Assembly: GCA_016342345.1 (NCBI GenBank)
Contig: JAEINO010000028.1
Coordinates: 1-45,517, forward strand
Direction: 5' to 3'
Source of the DNA: Pseudodesulfovibrio sp.
GTDB lineage: Bacteria > Desulfobacterota > Desulfovibrionia > Desulfovibrionales > Desulfovibrionaceae
Length of the DNA stretch: 45,517 nt
A program made the position numbers and the translations under genes. Positions 1 through 6,603 of the stretch are shown piece after piece; position 1 is the first letter of the stretch, and each line of letters starts with the position of its first letter. The notes beneath the pieces were generated by a model. That model saw only the letters and a list, made by a program, of their open reading frames with translations, was not told the DNA's origin and did not search any database.

Positions 1-1
1 A

Positions 2-121
2 ACCATTCAGGTCGGGCCATGTCTGGAGGCTCTCGGTTGGGTAAGTTTGATTACAGGCGGGGACTACTATGCCCTAAATTACCACAAGTCAACGCAGTGT
101 TCTGATTCGTTAGCAAGCTGA
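2..121 (+). CDS. C-terminal end of an unidentified protein (partial)
   Basis: An open frame enters from the left edge and stops at 119-121, giving about 39 residues that end in DYYALNYHKST...SDSLAS. The composition looks protein-like (GWVSLITGGDYY) but I recognise no family. With only the tail visible, a chance open frame cannot be excluded. Confidence 0.25.
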   Translation, partial: TIQVGPCLEALGWVSLITGGDYYALNYHKSTQCSDSLAS

Positions 122-389
122 TTTTGTAAAATATTTCCCGTATAAACTTATGTTTAATAGAAAGTTACGATTAGTCGACGACCTGATTCATGCAATGAAT
201 CACGCAATTATGATCCAGAACGGACCGGAATGAAAAGTGGATTAAATCGTATATTTTTGATGACGTCATATAAAAATTAGTTCTATAAAATTTCGCAATA
301 TGGCGCAGGAAGGGAAAAGCCATTAAAGCTTCACCCTTTCTATCTGAACCGATGATGTCCTGATCTGGTCTATCTGGAGATGATTGTTT
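122..389. other. AT-rich intergenic region with a palindrome
   Basis: No gene is visible. There is a perfect 8-bp inverted repeat, TGATTCAT and ATGAATCA, at 184-191 and 195-202 with a 3-base spacer. A TGACGTCA palindrome lies at 261-268 beside AT-rich TATAAA-like hexamers (269-274 and 284-289). The promoter of the gene at 390 should lie here, but I could not match a convincing -35/-10 pair with normal spacing. Confidence 0.4.
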
Positions 390-803
390 ATGAATGATTT
401 TTTACCATTTTTGAATGACTGGGAAACCGATCCTAACAATGTCAAACCAGTGTTTGAGCGGTTCAAGCAATTTCTGGAATCCTGCAAAGGTGCAAGCCTG
501 TCCTTCAAAGCTCGCCCCGGAGTCAGTTTTTCATTGCGCGGAGCCTGCCCTGGCCATGAACGAGATCTGTTCGTCATGGTGGACGTAGTAGACGACGATC
601 CTGCTGATCGTTGGCTTTCAGTCTGTTTTTACAATGATCAGATAACAGATGCCGATGAACGCGGAGACTGGGTTCCCGAGGGACTTGGCGGCCTGGATGC
701 CTGTTGTTTCGATTTATCAACGGCTGATGCTGATTTGGCAACCTACACGGAAGCCCGCATCGATGAAGCCTGGAAATCATCACTGGCTGACACCTTGTCC
801 TGA
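390..803 (+). CDS. Small acidic hypothetical protein
   Basis: This 137-residue acidic soluble protein has no signal peptide or membrane segment, and I do not recognise the family. It has an aromatic N-terminus (MNDFLPFLNDWE), a central DLFVMVDVVDDDPADRWLSV strand-like stretch, and a Cys-containing segment near residue 105 (LDACCFDL). I chose ATG 390 over the longer TTG 384 because GGAGA at 376-380 sits 9 bases upstream of 390 and only 3 from 384. It is monocistronic, with a hairpin terminator about 30 bases downstream. It may be a lineage-specific Desulfovibrionales protein; this is inference. Confidence 0.7.
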   Translation: MNDFLPFLNDWETDPNNVKPVFERFKQFLESCKGASLSFKARPGVSFSLRGACPGHERDLFVMVDVVDDDPADRWLSVCFYNDQITDADERGDWVPEGLGGLDACCFDLSTADADLATYTEARIDEAWKSSLADTLS

Positions 804-834
804 TCACCAAATGTCATCTACATTCAACCACAAC

Positions 835-861
835 CCCCTTTGAACATAGCGATCAAAGGGG
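835..861 (+). terminator. Hairpin terminator of the gene at 390
   Basis: The arms CCCCTTTGA (835-843) and TCAAAGGGG (853-861) pair perfectly around a 9-base loop and are followed by TTTG, then a longer T-run at 882-890. This fits an intrinsic terminator just after the stop at 803. Confidence 0.65.
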
Positions 862-1151
862 TTTGTCCTTGGTGGCCAATTGTTTTTTTTCTCCTGCAAA
901 TCCGCCCTCAACTCATTAATGGCTGGAGTTTTTCAATTTCAGTAGTCTAAACAAATTTGACTTCACGACCTTACCCTCTCTCTGACAACCCATTTAACCA
1001 ATACTCAGGGCTCAATTTGTCCCATGCCCAGCCTTATCACTCGTATATTTGACGTCTGACCTAGTAAGTATTAACTATCATTCTCAACAATAGTCCAAGA
1101 CCAGACAACATAAACGGCAGCAAAGACAACAGGATCAAAGGAAAGCAATCC
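862..1151. other. Intergenic region before the PAS sensor
   Basis: I see no convincing gene in this stretch. It should hold the promoter of the sensor gene at 1152. AAAGGAAA at 1137-1144 is the ribosome binding site. Confidence 0.4.
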
Positions 1152-2447
1152 ATGATGCGTGATGAAATAGTCGCAGGCAATAATATAGACATCAATATTC
1201 CCATTGACGACTTCAAAGCATTTATCAACGACTTTCCTGCACTGCTGTGGCGTATTGAAATCACTCGCTCCCGCATTGAATTTCTCAACAACCATTCAAT
1301 CGGAAAACTGGGAAGTGATGCACAGCTTTTTCTAAAAAACACTGACTTCCGCAACAAGATTTTGCTATCGGAAGATGCACATCTGCTTGATGGATTCATG
1401 GAAGCCGTCAAGGAAGGAAAAACTGCATCAACAGTATTTCGAGTTCATGATCGGACCGGCAGCAAAGTCTGGTTAAAATTGACTGGTGCCACAAACTCTT
1501 GTAATCCCAAATACTATTATGGATATCTTCTAGATGTATCCGACACGGTTCGCGTCATTCGCAGTATCGTCGACAATGACATGGAATTGCAAACCATGCT
1601 CGAAAAAAACAGTTTTCCGGCACTTCTGGCAAATGCGGAGAACGGCTCCATTTTAAAAGTAAACGAAAAAATGTCATCACTGTTTGGTCGTACTCCAAAG
1701 GCCATGGAGCGCAACAAACTGAGTGAGTTAATGCCACGATCCATGAATAAAATGATTCAGCACATACGTGCCGAAGTACCTTTTTCTCGTGAATGGGCCG
1801 GAAAATTGGACTACTGCGCCGAACGGGGAATGATTACAGCTCAAACTGAAGTTCAGTACATGATGCACGGTGACCTAAAACTACTTTTGATCGAACTGCT
1901 AAACCCTGAAATCATACAGAAAAATACAAACAAAAATAACGGCATTGACTGTTCCAAAGATTTTTCTCTTCAAAAGGCCATAGAGGGGGTGGAAAGCATG
2001 GACGACATCATGCATAAAGCCCTGGAAAGTCCAATGATCGACGGAAAGTATGATGGAGTCATGTTTTCTGATGTCCAAATACGAAAAAACAAGGTCGTGG
2101 TATTTGGCGCAGGCGAACCATTTGCCATAATACCCAAAGGTGAAACTTTTTCCTACAAAGGCACCATCGCTGAAGACATTGAACGTTACGAGCTTGACCA
2201 CCTTGTGGTTGACGACACGCAAGACAGCATCAAACCGATTGACTGGGCATTGTTTATCCCTCGAGGTATCCGTTCCTACTTTGCAAAACCGTATTATGTA
2301 CGTGGTGTTCTGCGCACGGTTCTTATTGTCTGTTCAACTGAACCAGGCCGATTTTCCGGCAAGGAAGCCACTGCATTTGATACATTTTTTAGCCCCCTTG
2401 CCGATGCTGCAAAAACATGGAGAAGACGCAAACGCCAAGGGAAATAG
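1152..2447 (+). CDS. Orphan PAS-PAS-GAF sensory protein
   Basis: This 431-residue soluble protein has two PAS-like folds. The first is about residues 20-130 and begins DFPALLWRIEITRSRIEFLNN, a typical PAS opening. The second is about residues 140-250 (NSFPALLANAENGSILKVNEKMSSLFG). The C-terminal region, about 275-425, looks GAF-like: it includes YVRGVLRTVLIV and PGRFSGKEATAFDTFFSPLADAA, as in GAF domains that end in an F..F..L helix. No histidine kinase, GGDEF, EAL, HTH or methyl-acceptor output domain follows, so it must act through a partner or bind a ligand only. AAAGGAAA lies 7 bases before ATG 1152. The gene stands alone between two intergenic regions. The domain calls come from pattern recognition; PAS is more certain than GAF. 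Confidence 0.7.
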   Translation: MMRDEIVAGNNIDINIPIDDFKAFINDFPALLWRIEITRSRIEFLNNHSIGKLGSDAQLFLKNTDFRNKILLSEDAHLLDGFMEAVKEGKTASTVFRVHDRTGSKVWLKLTGATNSCNPKYYYGYLLDVSDTVRVIRSIVDNDMELQTMLEKNSFPALLANAENGSILKVNEKMSSLFGRTPKAMERNKLSELMPRSMNKMIQHIRAEVPFSREWAGKLDYCAERGMITAQTEVQYMMHGDLKLLLIELLNPEIIQKNTNKNNGIDCSKDFSLQKAIEGVESMDDIMHKALESPMIDGKYDGVMFSDVQIRKNKVVVFGAGEPFAIIPKGETFSYKGTIAEDIERYELDHLVVDDTQDSIKPIDWALFIPRGIRSYFAKPYYVRGVLRTVLIVCSTEPGRFSGKEATAFDTFFSPLADAAKTWRRRKRQGK

Positions 2448-2671
2448 CCCCCTGCCCTCTGACGATATTCCTATTTCAATTTTTTCAAGAGATCACGCTT
2501 CTCTGCACAGGTAGCTCATAGTACCCCTGTCATCAATTTGAATTCACACTACCGTTTCTTCCTTTCGTACACTTTTCCCATCGTATATTCCTAATAAAAC
2601 AACCATTCTTTAGATAACTGTTTCGTTTTCAAAATAAGAAACCAAAAACAGCTTGACCCTCATTTTTGACA

Positions 2672-2686
2672 ATTGGTTCAACCAAT
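2672..2686. promoter_or_regulatory. Operator-like palindrome for the GntR regulator (upstream site)
   Basis: ATTGGTT-C-AACCAAT is a perfect 7-bp inverted repeat with one central base. Half-sites ATTGGT recur 21 and 43 bases downstream (2693, 2715), so the sites lie on nearly the same helix face. FadR/LldR-type GntR proteins are known to bind short palindromes of the NNTGGTNNNACCANN class, and this matches that TGGT/ACCA core. Confidence 0.65.
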
Positions 2687-2773
2687 ATTGAAATTGGTGC
2701 TCAAAGATGACAAAATTGGTGTTTTTTTAGCAAAAAAATGAAATTTTGTTGTCATGGTGTTTCATGAGTGCTA

Positions 2774-2787
2774 ATTGGTTCACCAAT
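2774..2787. promoter_or_regulatory. Operator-like palindrome for the GntR regulator (leader site)
   Basis: ATTGGT-TC-ACCAAT is a perfect 6-bp inverted repeat with a 2-base spacer, located 53 bases before the preferred GTG start at 2840. Its match to the site at 2672 suggests autoregulation. If translation began at GTG 2768 instead, this site would lie inside the coding sequence, another reason to prefer 2840. Confidence 0.6.
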
Positions 2788-2839
2788 AGGTCGCAACTCG
2801 TCACCAAACAAAACGGATACTCAATTCTGGAGATTAGCG

Positions 2840-3571
2840 GTGGGAAGAGAAGACAAGATCCTTGAACGACTCTCCGAGATAATCAGAGAACTCGATCTGG
2901 AACCAGGAAGCAGGCTCCCTGCCGAACGAAAACTTGCTTCACAGCTTGAGGTGAGTCGCAACACCCTGCGAAACACGCTGCGGATGCTGGAAGCTCGTGG
3001 TCTTGTTCGCATCAGGATGGGAAGCGGAACATATTTGAGAACTCGCCTCCTCACCGGCATGGCTCAAGACGCGCTCAATCTCCCACACAATCCCGACAAG
3101 CTCCTTGCAGACCAGTTTGAGGCGGCCTTCATGTTCCTGCCTGTAATGGCAACACAATGTGCGGTACGCATCGGAGAACGACAATTAGCGGAATTGCAAC
3201 AATGCAACATATCCCTTTCACGAAGCCTGTTTGCAGAAGAACCGGAAATGGTTTGGAGCGAATGCCTCAATTTTTTTCACCTCATGGCATTGGGAACCGG
3301 CAACGAGTTTGTGGTGCGAACCGTAGAACAGATCTGCTCCACGGATATGTCTGCTCACAAATTGCTCTCGAAAATCGAGAGAGAAGAACGGGAAAAAATA
3401 TTTGCCGGACACGTCAAGATTCTACACGCACTTCGCGAACGAAACCAGGAAGGAGTCGCTCGACTGACTGAAGACTATGTACTCTGCCTATGCAGAATAA
3501 TCGAAGAATACGAGCAGGTTAAGATGACGGACATGTTGTTCAAAGCCATGAGAGGAAGAGAACGCGAATGA
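2840..3571 (+). CDS. GntR-family transcription regulator, FadR/FCD subfamily
   Basis: This 243-residue regulator has an N-terminal winged helix-turn-helix: ILERLSEIIRELDLEPGSRLPAERKLASQLEVSRNTLRNTLRMLEARGLV is the textbook GntR signature. The all-helical C-terminal half resembles FCD ligand-binding domains (FFHLMALGTGNEFV, HVKILHALRERN). FCD domains often bind carboxylates, and many hold a metal through Asp/His. The GTG start at 2840 has GGAG 7 bases upstream. A longer GTG start at 2768 has poor support and would translate through an operator. It overlaps the next gene by 4 bases (ATGA). It likely controls its own operon through the ATTGGT palindromes upstream. The inducer is unknown. Confidence 0.88.
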   Translation: MGREDKILERLSEIIRELDLEPGSRLPAERKLASQLEVSRNTLRNTLRMLEARGLVRIRMGSGTYLRTRLLTGMAQDALNLPHNPDKLLADQFEAAFMFLPVMATQCAVRIGERQLAELQQCNISLSRSLFAEEPEMVWSECLNFFHLMALGTGNEFVVRTVEQICSTDMSAHKLLSKIEREEREKIFAGHVKILHALRERNQEGVARLTEDYVLCLCRIIEEYEQVKMTDMLFKAMRGRERE

Positions 3572-3825
3572 AGAATCATGTCAGCAGAAGAAATTTCTTC
3601 GGGGAAATGGTGAGAGCAGGAATTTACGGACTGTCGGAACTGACTGGCAACAATGCCGACACCGATCAGTTTGAAAACGAAAGTTCTCCCGAGGTCGCAA
3701 GCGACTTTACCCCCGAGTTGTTGGCTATGGAAGCCGAAAGGCTAGGTCTCGACCCGGACAAGGACAAGGACGAAATCATCAGAGCCGTTCAGACGGCATT
3801 GAGTCGCGTCAAGGATTGTTCATGA
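3568..3825 (+). CDS. Small protein with Tat-like twin-arginine N-terminus
   Basis: An 85-residue protein overlapping the regulator stop by 4 bases, so probably translationally coupled. The N-terminus MKNHVSRRNFFGEMVRAGIYG resembles a Tat signal (S-R-R-x-F-F), but the following hydrophobic core is short and weak. The rest is acidic (SSPEVASDFTPELLAMEAERLGLDPDKDKDEIIRAVQTAL). The end looks like a short helical domain, with LGLDPDKDKDEIIRAVQTAL recalling SAP/Rho-N-like or calcium-loop segments; this is not a firm assignment. It may be a small partner of the exported hydrolase encoded two genes downstream, or an RR-containing adaptor. Family unknown. Confidence 0.7.
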   Translation: MKNHVSRRNFFGEMVRAGIYGLSELTGNNADTDQFENESSPEVASDFTPELLAMEAERLGLDPDKDKDEIIRAVQTALSRVKDCS

Positions 3826-3926
3826 CCGATTGAGACGAGAAAAAATCGGACGGGACACTGGTTGGCCCCAGAACCCCGCCCTCGGACCTTGTCCGAAAGC
3901 CCCACCCTTGGGAAATGGAGGTTTCA

Positions 3927-5339
3927 ATGGAAAGGTACGGCGCAAACTACTTGGAAGAGCGCAAGCTCGTCAAGCGCTGGCCCGGAGTTATTCCGGGAGT
4001 GGTGAGTCTCATACTGACACTCGCCCTGTTCTATCTCACATGGTGGATATTTCACGATCCACGGGGCATCATGCGCATGTACACGCCATATGTTGGCTAC
4101 ATGTACACCCGTTGGTGGTTAATCGTCCTCATCTGGATGGTCTATTTGTTCAACTTCTGGCCATTCAAGAGGAAATGGCTGGAAACAACGCACCCATTAG
4201 TCAAAGGAACCGTGCTTACAAGCATATCGGTAGTAATCCTTTACATACTCATCAAGGGATTCTTTGAAGGGTTGCTCGGCAACTACGGTCTTGCATACTT
4301 CAATCCGAACCAACTCAAAATGTTGCCCGGCATCACGGAATTCTTCGCCATCGAGTATTCCTGTCTGGCAATTCTCATGTTTGCCGCCATAGCATCCTGG
4401 CTCAGCCCGGCATGGGTGGTCGCAATGGAAGAAGCTCCGTGGGGAAAACTGCCGCAGCCCGCGAAAGGGTTCAGCATGTTCATCTGCACCTTCTTCCTGT
4501 CTACTATCGTCTACTTTGTGACCATGCACCCACATATGGGCATCCTCTACCATCCGTGGCAATACTTCACATCCATTGCTCCACCATACTGGGAAGACTT
4601 TGCCAACACCGTATCCGGAAACTTCCATGTTTCATGGATCATGTGCTGCACAGTGGTTGTCTGGCTAGTGGAAACCATATGGGAACGCTACCCCTTCAAC
4701 ATAATCAGGAACCCATGGCTCAGAAGACTGACAACATTCTTCGGAATCATTGCAATATCCCTGGCCTTGCACTTCTTCCTGTACTTTGCACAGGAACTGA
4801 CCTGGGGCGAAGCCATCCGTGGCACACGCCGCGCATTTGCACCTGACTGGAGATGGCTGCATGTCGGTGAAATGGCTATATTCCTCCTTGTTCCCGCATT
4901 ATTCCTCAACTTCTATTGTGGAAACTGGCCCAAAAAATTCAGCCTGCCCGTCAATGCGCTCATTCGCACCTTGATCACGGTGGCTGGTGCCATTCTCCTG
5001 TACATTGTCTATTACAAGACATCGCACAACTTCCTTGGCACACAAAAGGGCTTTTCACATCCACAACAGTTCCCCATGATTCCCATGATCTGGCTGGTCA
5101 ACATCTGGTTGGTGCATCATTGGTTCATGGATAACTGGCCTGGATGGAAGATGGTTCCCAAAACCGTTGCGGAAATCGAAGCGGACGAGGCAGCCAAACA
5201 GGCCGCAATTGACGAGATTCGCTGGTCGCCCAAGCTAGGTGCTGGGCTCGGCGTAGGAGTTGCAGCTGGCGTGATGTTCTATTTCATCACCATTTATGCA
5301 CTTCCCGGAATCTACTCGGCCATCGACATCATCAAATAG
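3927..5339 (+). CDS. Polytopic Trp/His-rich membrane protein, unknown family
   Basis: A 470-residue integral membrane protein with about eleven hydrophobic segments, for example PGVVSLILTLALFYLTWWIF near the start, GTVLTSISVVILYILIKGFF, HVSWIMCCTVVVWLVETIW and a last helix before the C-terminus. Loops are unusually rich in Trp, His and Met (MHPHMGILYHPWQYF, VHHWFMDNWPGWK), which could suit metal or cofactor contact, but that is inference. A charged linker with VAEIEADEAAKQAAIDEI precedes the final helix. Start: ATG 3927 has GGAGG 5 bases upstream; ATG 3915 in the same frame lies before that site. The next gene starts 20 bases downstream with its own AGGAGA. I do not recognise a transporter or respiratory family. 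Confidence 0.85.
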   Translation: MERYGANYLEERKLVKRWPGVIPGVVSLILTLALFYLTWWIFHDPRGIMRMYTPYVGYMYTRWWLIVLIWMVYLFNFWPFKRKWLETTHPLVKGTVLTSISVVILYILIKGFFEGLLGNYGLAYFNPNQLKMLPGITEFFAIEYSCLAILMFAAIASWLSPAWVVAMEEAPWGKLPQPAKGFSMFICTFFLSTIVYFVTMHPHMGILYHPWQYFTSIAPPYWEDFANTVSGNFHVSWIMCCTVVVWLVETIWERYPFNIIRNPWLRRLTTFFGIIAISLALHFFLYFAQELTWGEAIRGTRRAFAPDWRWLHVGEMAIFLLVPALFLNFYCGNWPKKFSLPVNALIRTLITVAGAILLYIVYYKTSHNFLGTQKGFSHPQQFPMIPMIWLVNIWLVHHWFMDNWPGWKMVPKTVAEIEADEAAKQAAIDEIRWSPKLGAGLGVGVAAGVMFYFITIYALPGIYSAIDIIK

Positions 5340-5359
5340 CGCAATAACAGGAGAACGCA

Positions 5360-6526
5360 ATGTCCAACGAGAAGAAGGATGTCACGCGCCGAGACTTCCT
5401 GAAAGGCGCAGCAACAGGAGTAGGCGTGGGAATGTTCGCCGCCATGGGTCTGTATTCATATTCCGACTCACGCAAGAGCCACTTCCCAAAAGCAGAACGC
5501 AAGATGGAAGAAATCGGAGTCTGCAAATCTATAAACATTACGAATATATCGGAAACAAGCTGGTTCGAAAACGCCACGCTCATGGGAGACATCAAGGGCG
5601 CAGGCGGGCTGCTTGTCAACCAGTACGATTACAACTGGCCCCCCTTCGGGAACGGCAAAGGACTCGGCAAGGGGTCCTATGATGAAGGTATTGCACGGAT
5701 CAAGGATCTGCTCCCCAATCGTCTGGAAGAGGCTTGGGACATCATTGAAGGCAATAGCGTACACCCGGACAATGCAGGCGGATATTCCTGCCTCGTCGAA
5801 ATGGAAGAAATGAGCGGAAAGAAACGCAAGTTCCTTCTTGACTCAGGCTGGTCCTACAAATGGATGGATGAATGCTTCAAGCGCGAAGGCATCGACAAGA
5901 TGCTCATGAACAAGGAAATCGAAGCCCTGTTCATTTCGCACGAGCACTTTGATCACTATTGGGGCCTACCCGTAACCATGAAATACGACCCTGAAATTCC
6001 CATCTATGTTCCAGAAGGGTTTTACAAGGAAGGATTGCAATACATCAAGGACAGCGGGCATACAGGTCCAGTGCATGTCGTCAAGAACGGGCTGTTCAAG
6101 TTTGCGCCTGGATTCGCGACATATGTGTTCCCCGTGCCTATCATTTGCCGCGTCTACGGCGAACAATCCCTTTACTTCAATGTTGCCGACAAGGGACTCG
6201 TCAGTGTCACGGGCTGCTGCCATCAGGGCATCATCCGATTCGCTGAAACGGCCTACAAGGAAATCAAATACGAGAATGACAATTGCCATGGCATCTACGG
6301 CGGTCTGCACATCTCGCCATTTGAAGACTGGGATCCCAAGTATGATGACTTGGTCATTTCACTCGGGAAATACGGATTCGAACGAATTGGCTGCAACCAT
6401 TGCACAGGCATACTCTGCGCCAAAAAGTTCATTGCCGCCGGCTACCCAGTAGTCGAGGGGTCAGCCCGCTTCCGTTCTCAGGACAAGGCATACCTTGGCA
6501 ACGGAGACACCATCAAATTCGGTTAG
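5360..6526 (+). CDS. Tat-exported MBL-fold metallo-hydrolase (COG1237-like)
   Basis: A 388-residue protein with a clear Tat signal, VTRRDFLKGAATGVGVGMFAAMGLYSY, so it is probably exported folded with its metal. The metallo-beta-lactamase motif HEHFDH is at residues 194-199. Further family motifs follow: SVTGCCHQGI (compare TGCSHAGI in the dihydropterin-type MBL family), YGGLHIS, and a late CNHCTG. The arrangement resembles COG1237, which includes proteins named for 7,8-dihydropterin-6-methyl-aminobenzene-phosphate synthase, but those are cytoplasmic and this one carries an export signal, so the substrate is unknown. AGGAGA precedes the ATG. The neighbours, a membrane protein upstream and a metallochaperone GTPase downstream, suggest that metal loading of this enzyme matters. 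Confidence 0.88.
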   Translation: MSNEKKDVTRRDFLKGAATGVGVGMFAAMGLYSYSDSRKSHFPKAERKMEEIGVCKSINITNISETSWFENATLMGDIKGAGGLLVNQYDYNWPPFGNGKGLGKGSYDEGIARIKDLLPNRLEEAWDIIEGNSVHPDNAGGYSCLVEMEEMSGKKRKFLLDSGWSYKWMDECFKREGIDKMLMNKEIEALFISHEHFDHYWGLPVTMKYDPEIPIYVPEGFYKEGLQYIKDSGHTGPVHVVKNGLFKFAPGFATYVFPVPIICRVYGEQSLYFNVADKGLVSVTGCCHQGIIRFAETAYKEIKYENDNCHGIYGGLHISPFEDWDPKYDDLVISLGKYGFERIGCNHCTGILCAKKFIAAGYPVVEGSARFRSQDKAYLGNGDTIKFG

Positions 6527-6541
6527 CCTCACACCATACCG

Positions 6542-6584
6542 CTGCCCGGAGTCCCTCTTTGCCTCATCACTGGACTCCGGGCAG
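6542..6584 (+). promoter_or_regulatory. Strong intercistronic stem-loop
   Basis: CTGCCCGGAGTCC (6542-6554) and GGACTCCGGGCAG (6572-6584) pair perfectly over 13 bp around a 17-base loop. No T-run follows, so it is not a typical terminator. It lies 16 bases after the hydrolase stop and 20 before the GTPase start. It may stabilise the upstream mRNA or set the expression ratio of the two genes; a rho-independent stop is less likely. Confidence 0.7.
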
Positions 6585-6603
6585 TAAACATACTGGATAT
6601 CCC

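Larger units (their letters stand above)
2448..2839. other. Regulatory intergenic region and leader of the GntR gene
   Basis: This AT-rich stretch has no convincing gene. It carries two ATTGGT palindromes (2672-2686 and 2774-2787) and two single ATTGGT half-sites (2693-2698 and 2715-2720). An imperfect nested inverted repeat spans 2708-2754, with T7 and A7 runs at its centre and ATGACAAAATT / AATTTTGTTGTCAT at its edges. The promoter of the downstream operon must lie here. Confidence 0.5.

Noticed and set aside
2768-2839. Longer GTG start for the GntR regulator
   Set aside because: It would place an operator palindrome in the coding sequence and lacks a good Shine-Dalgarno; GTG 2840 has GGAG at 7 bases.
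6400-6603. 68-residue N-terminal extension of the CobW fusion
   Set aside because: It overlaps the MBL hydrolase gene and translates through the stem-loop; ATG 6604 is the more likely start.
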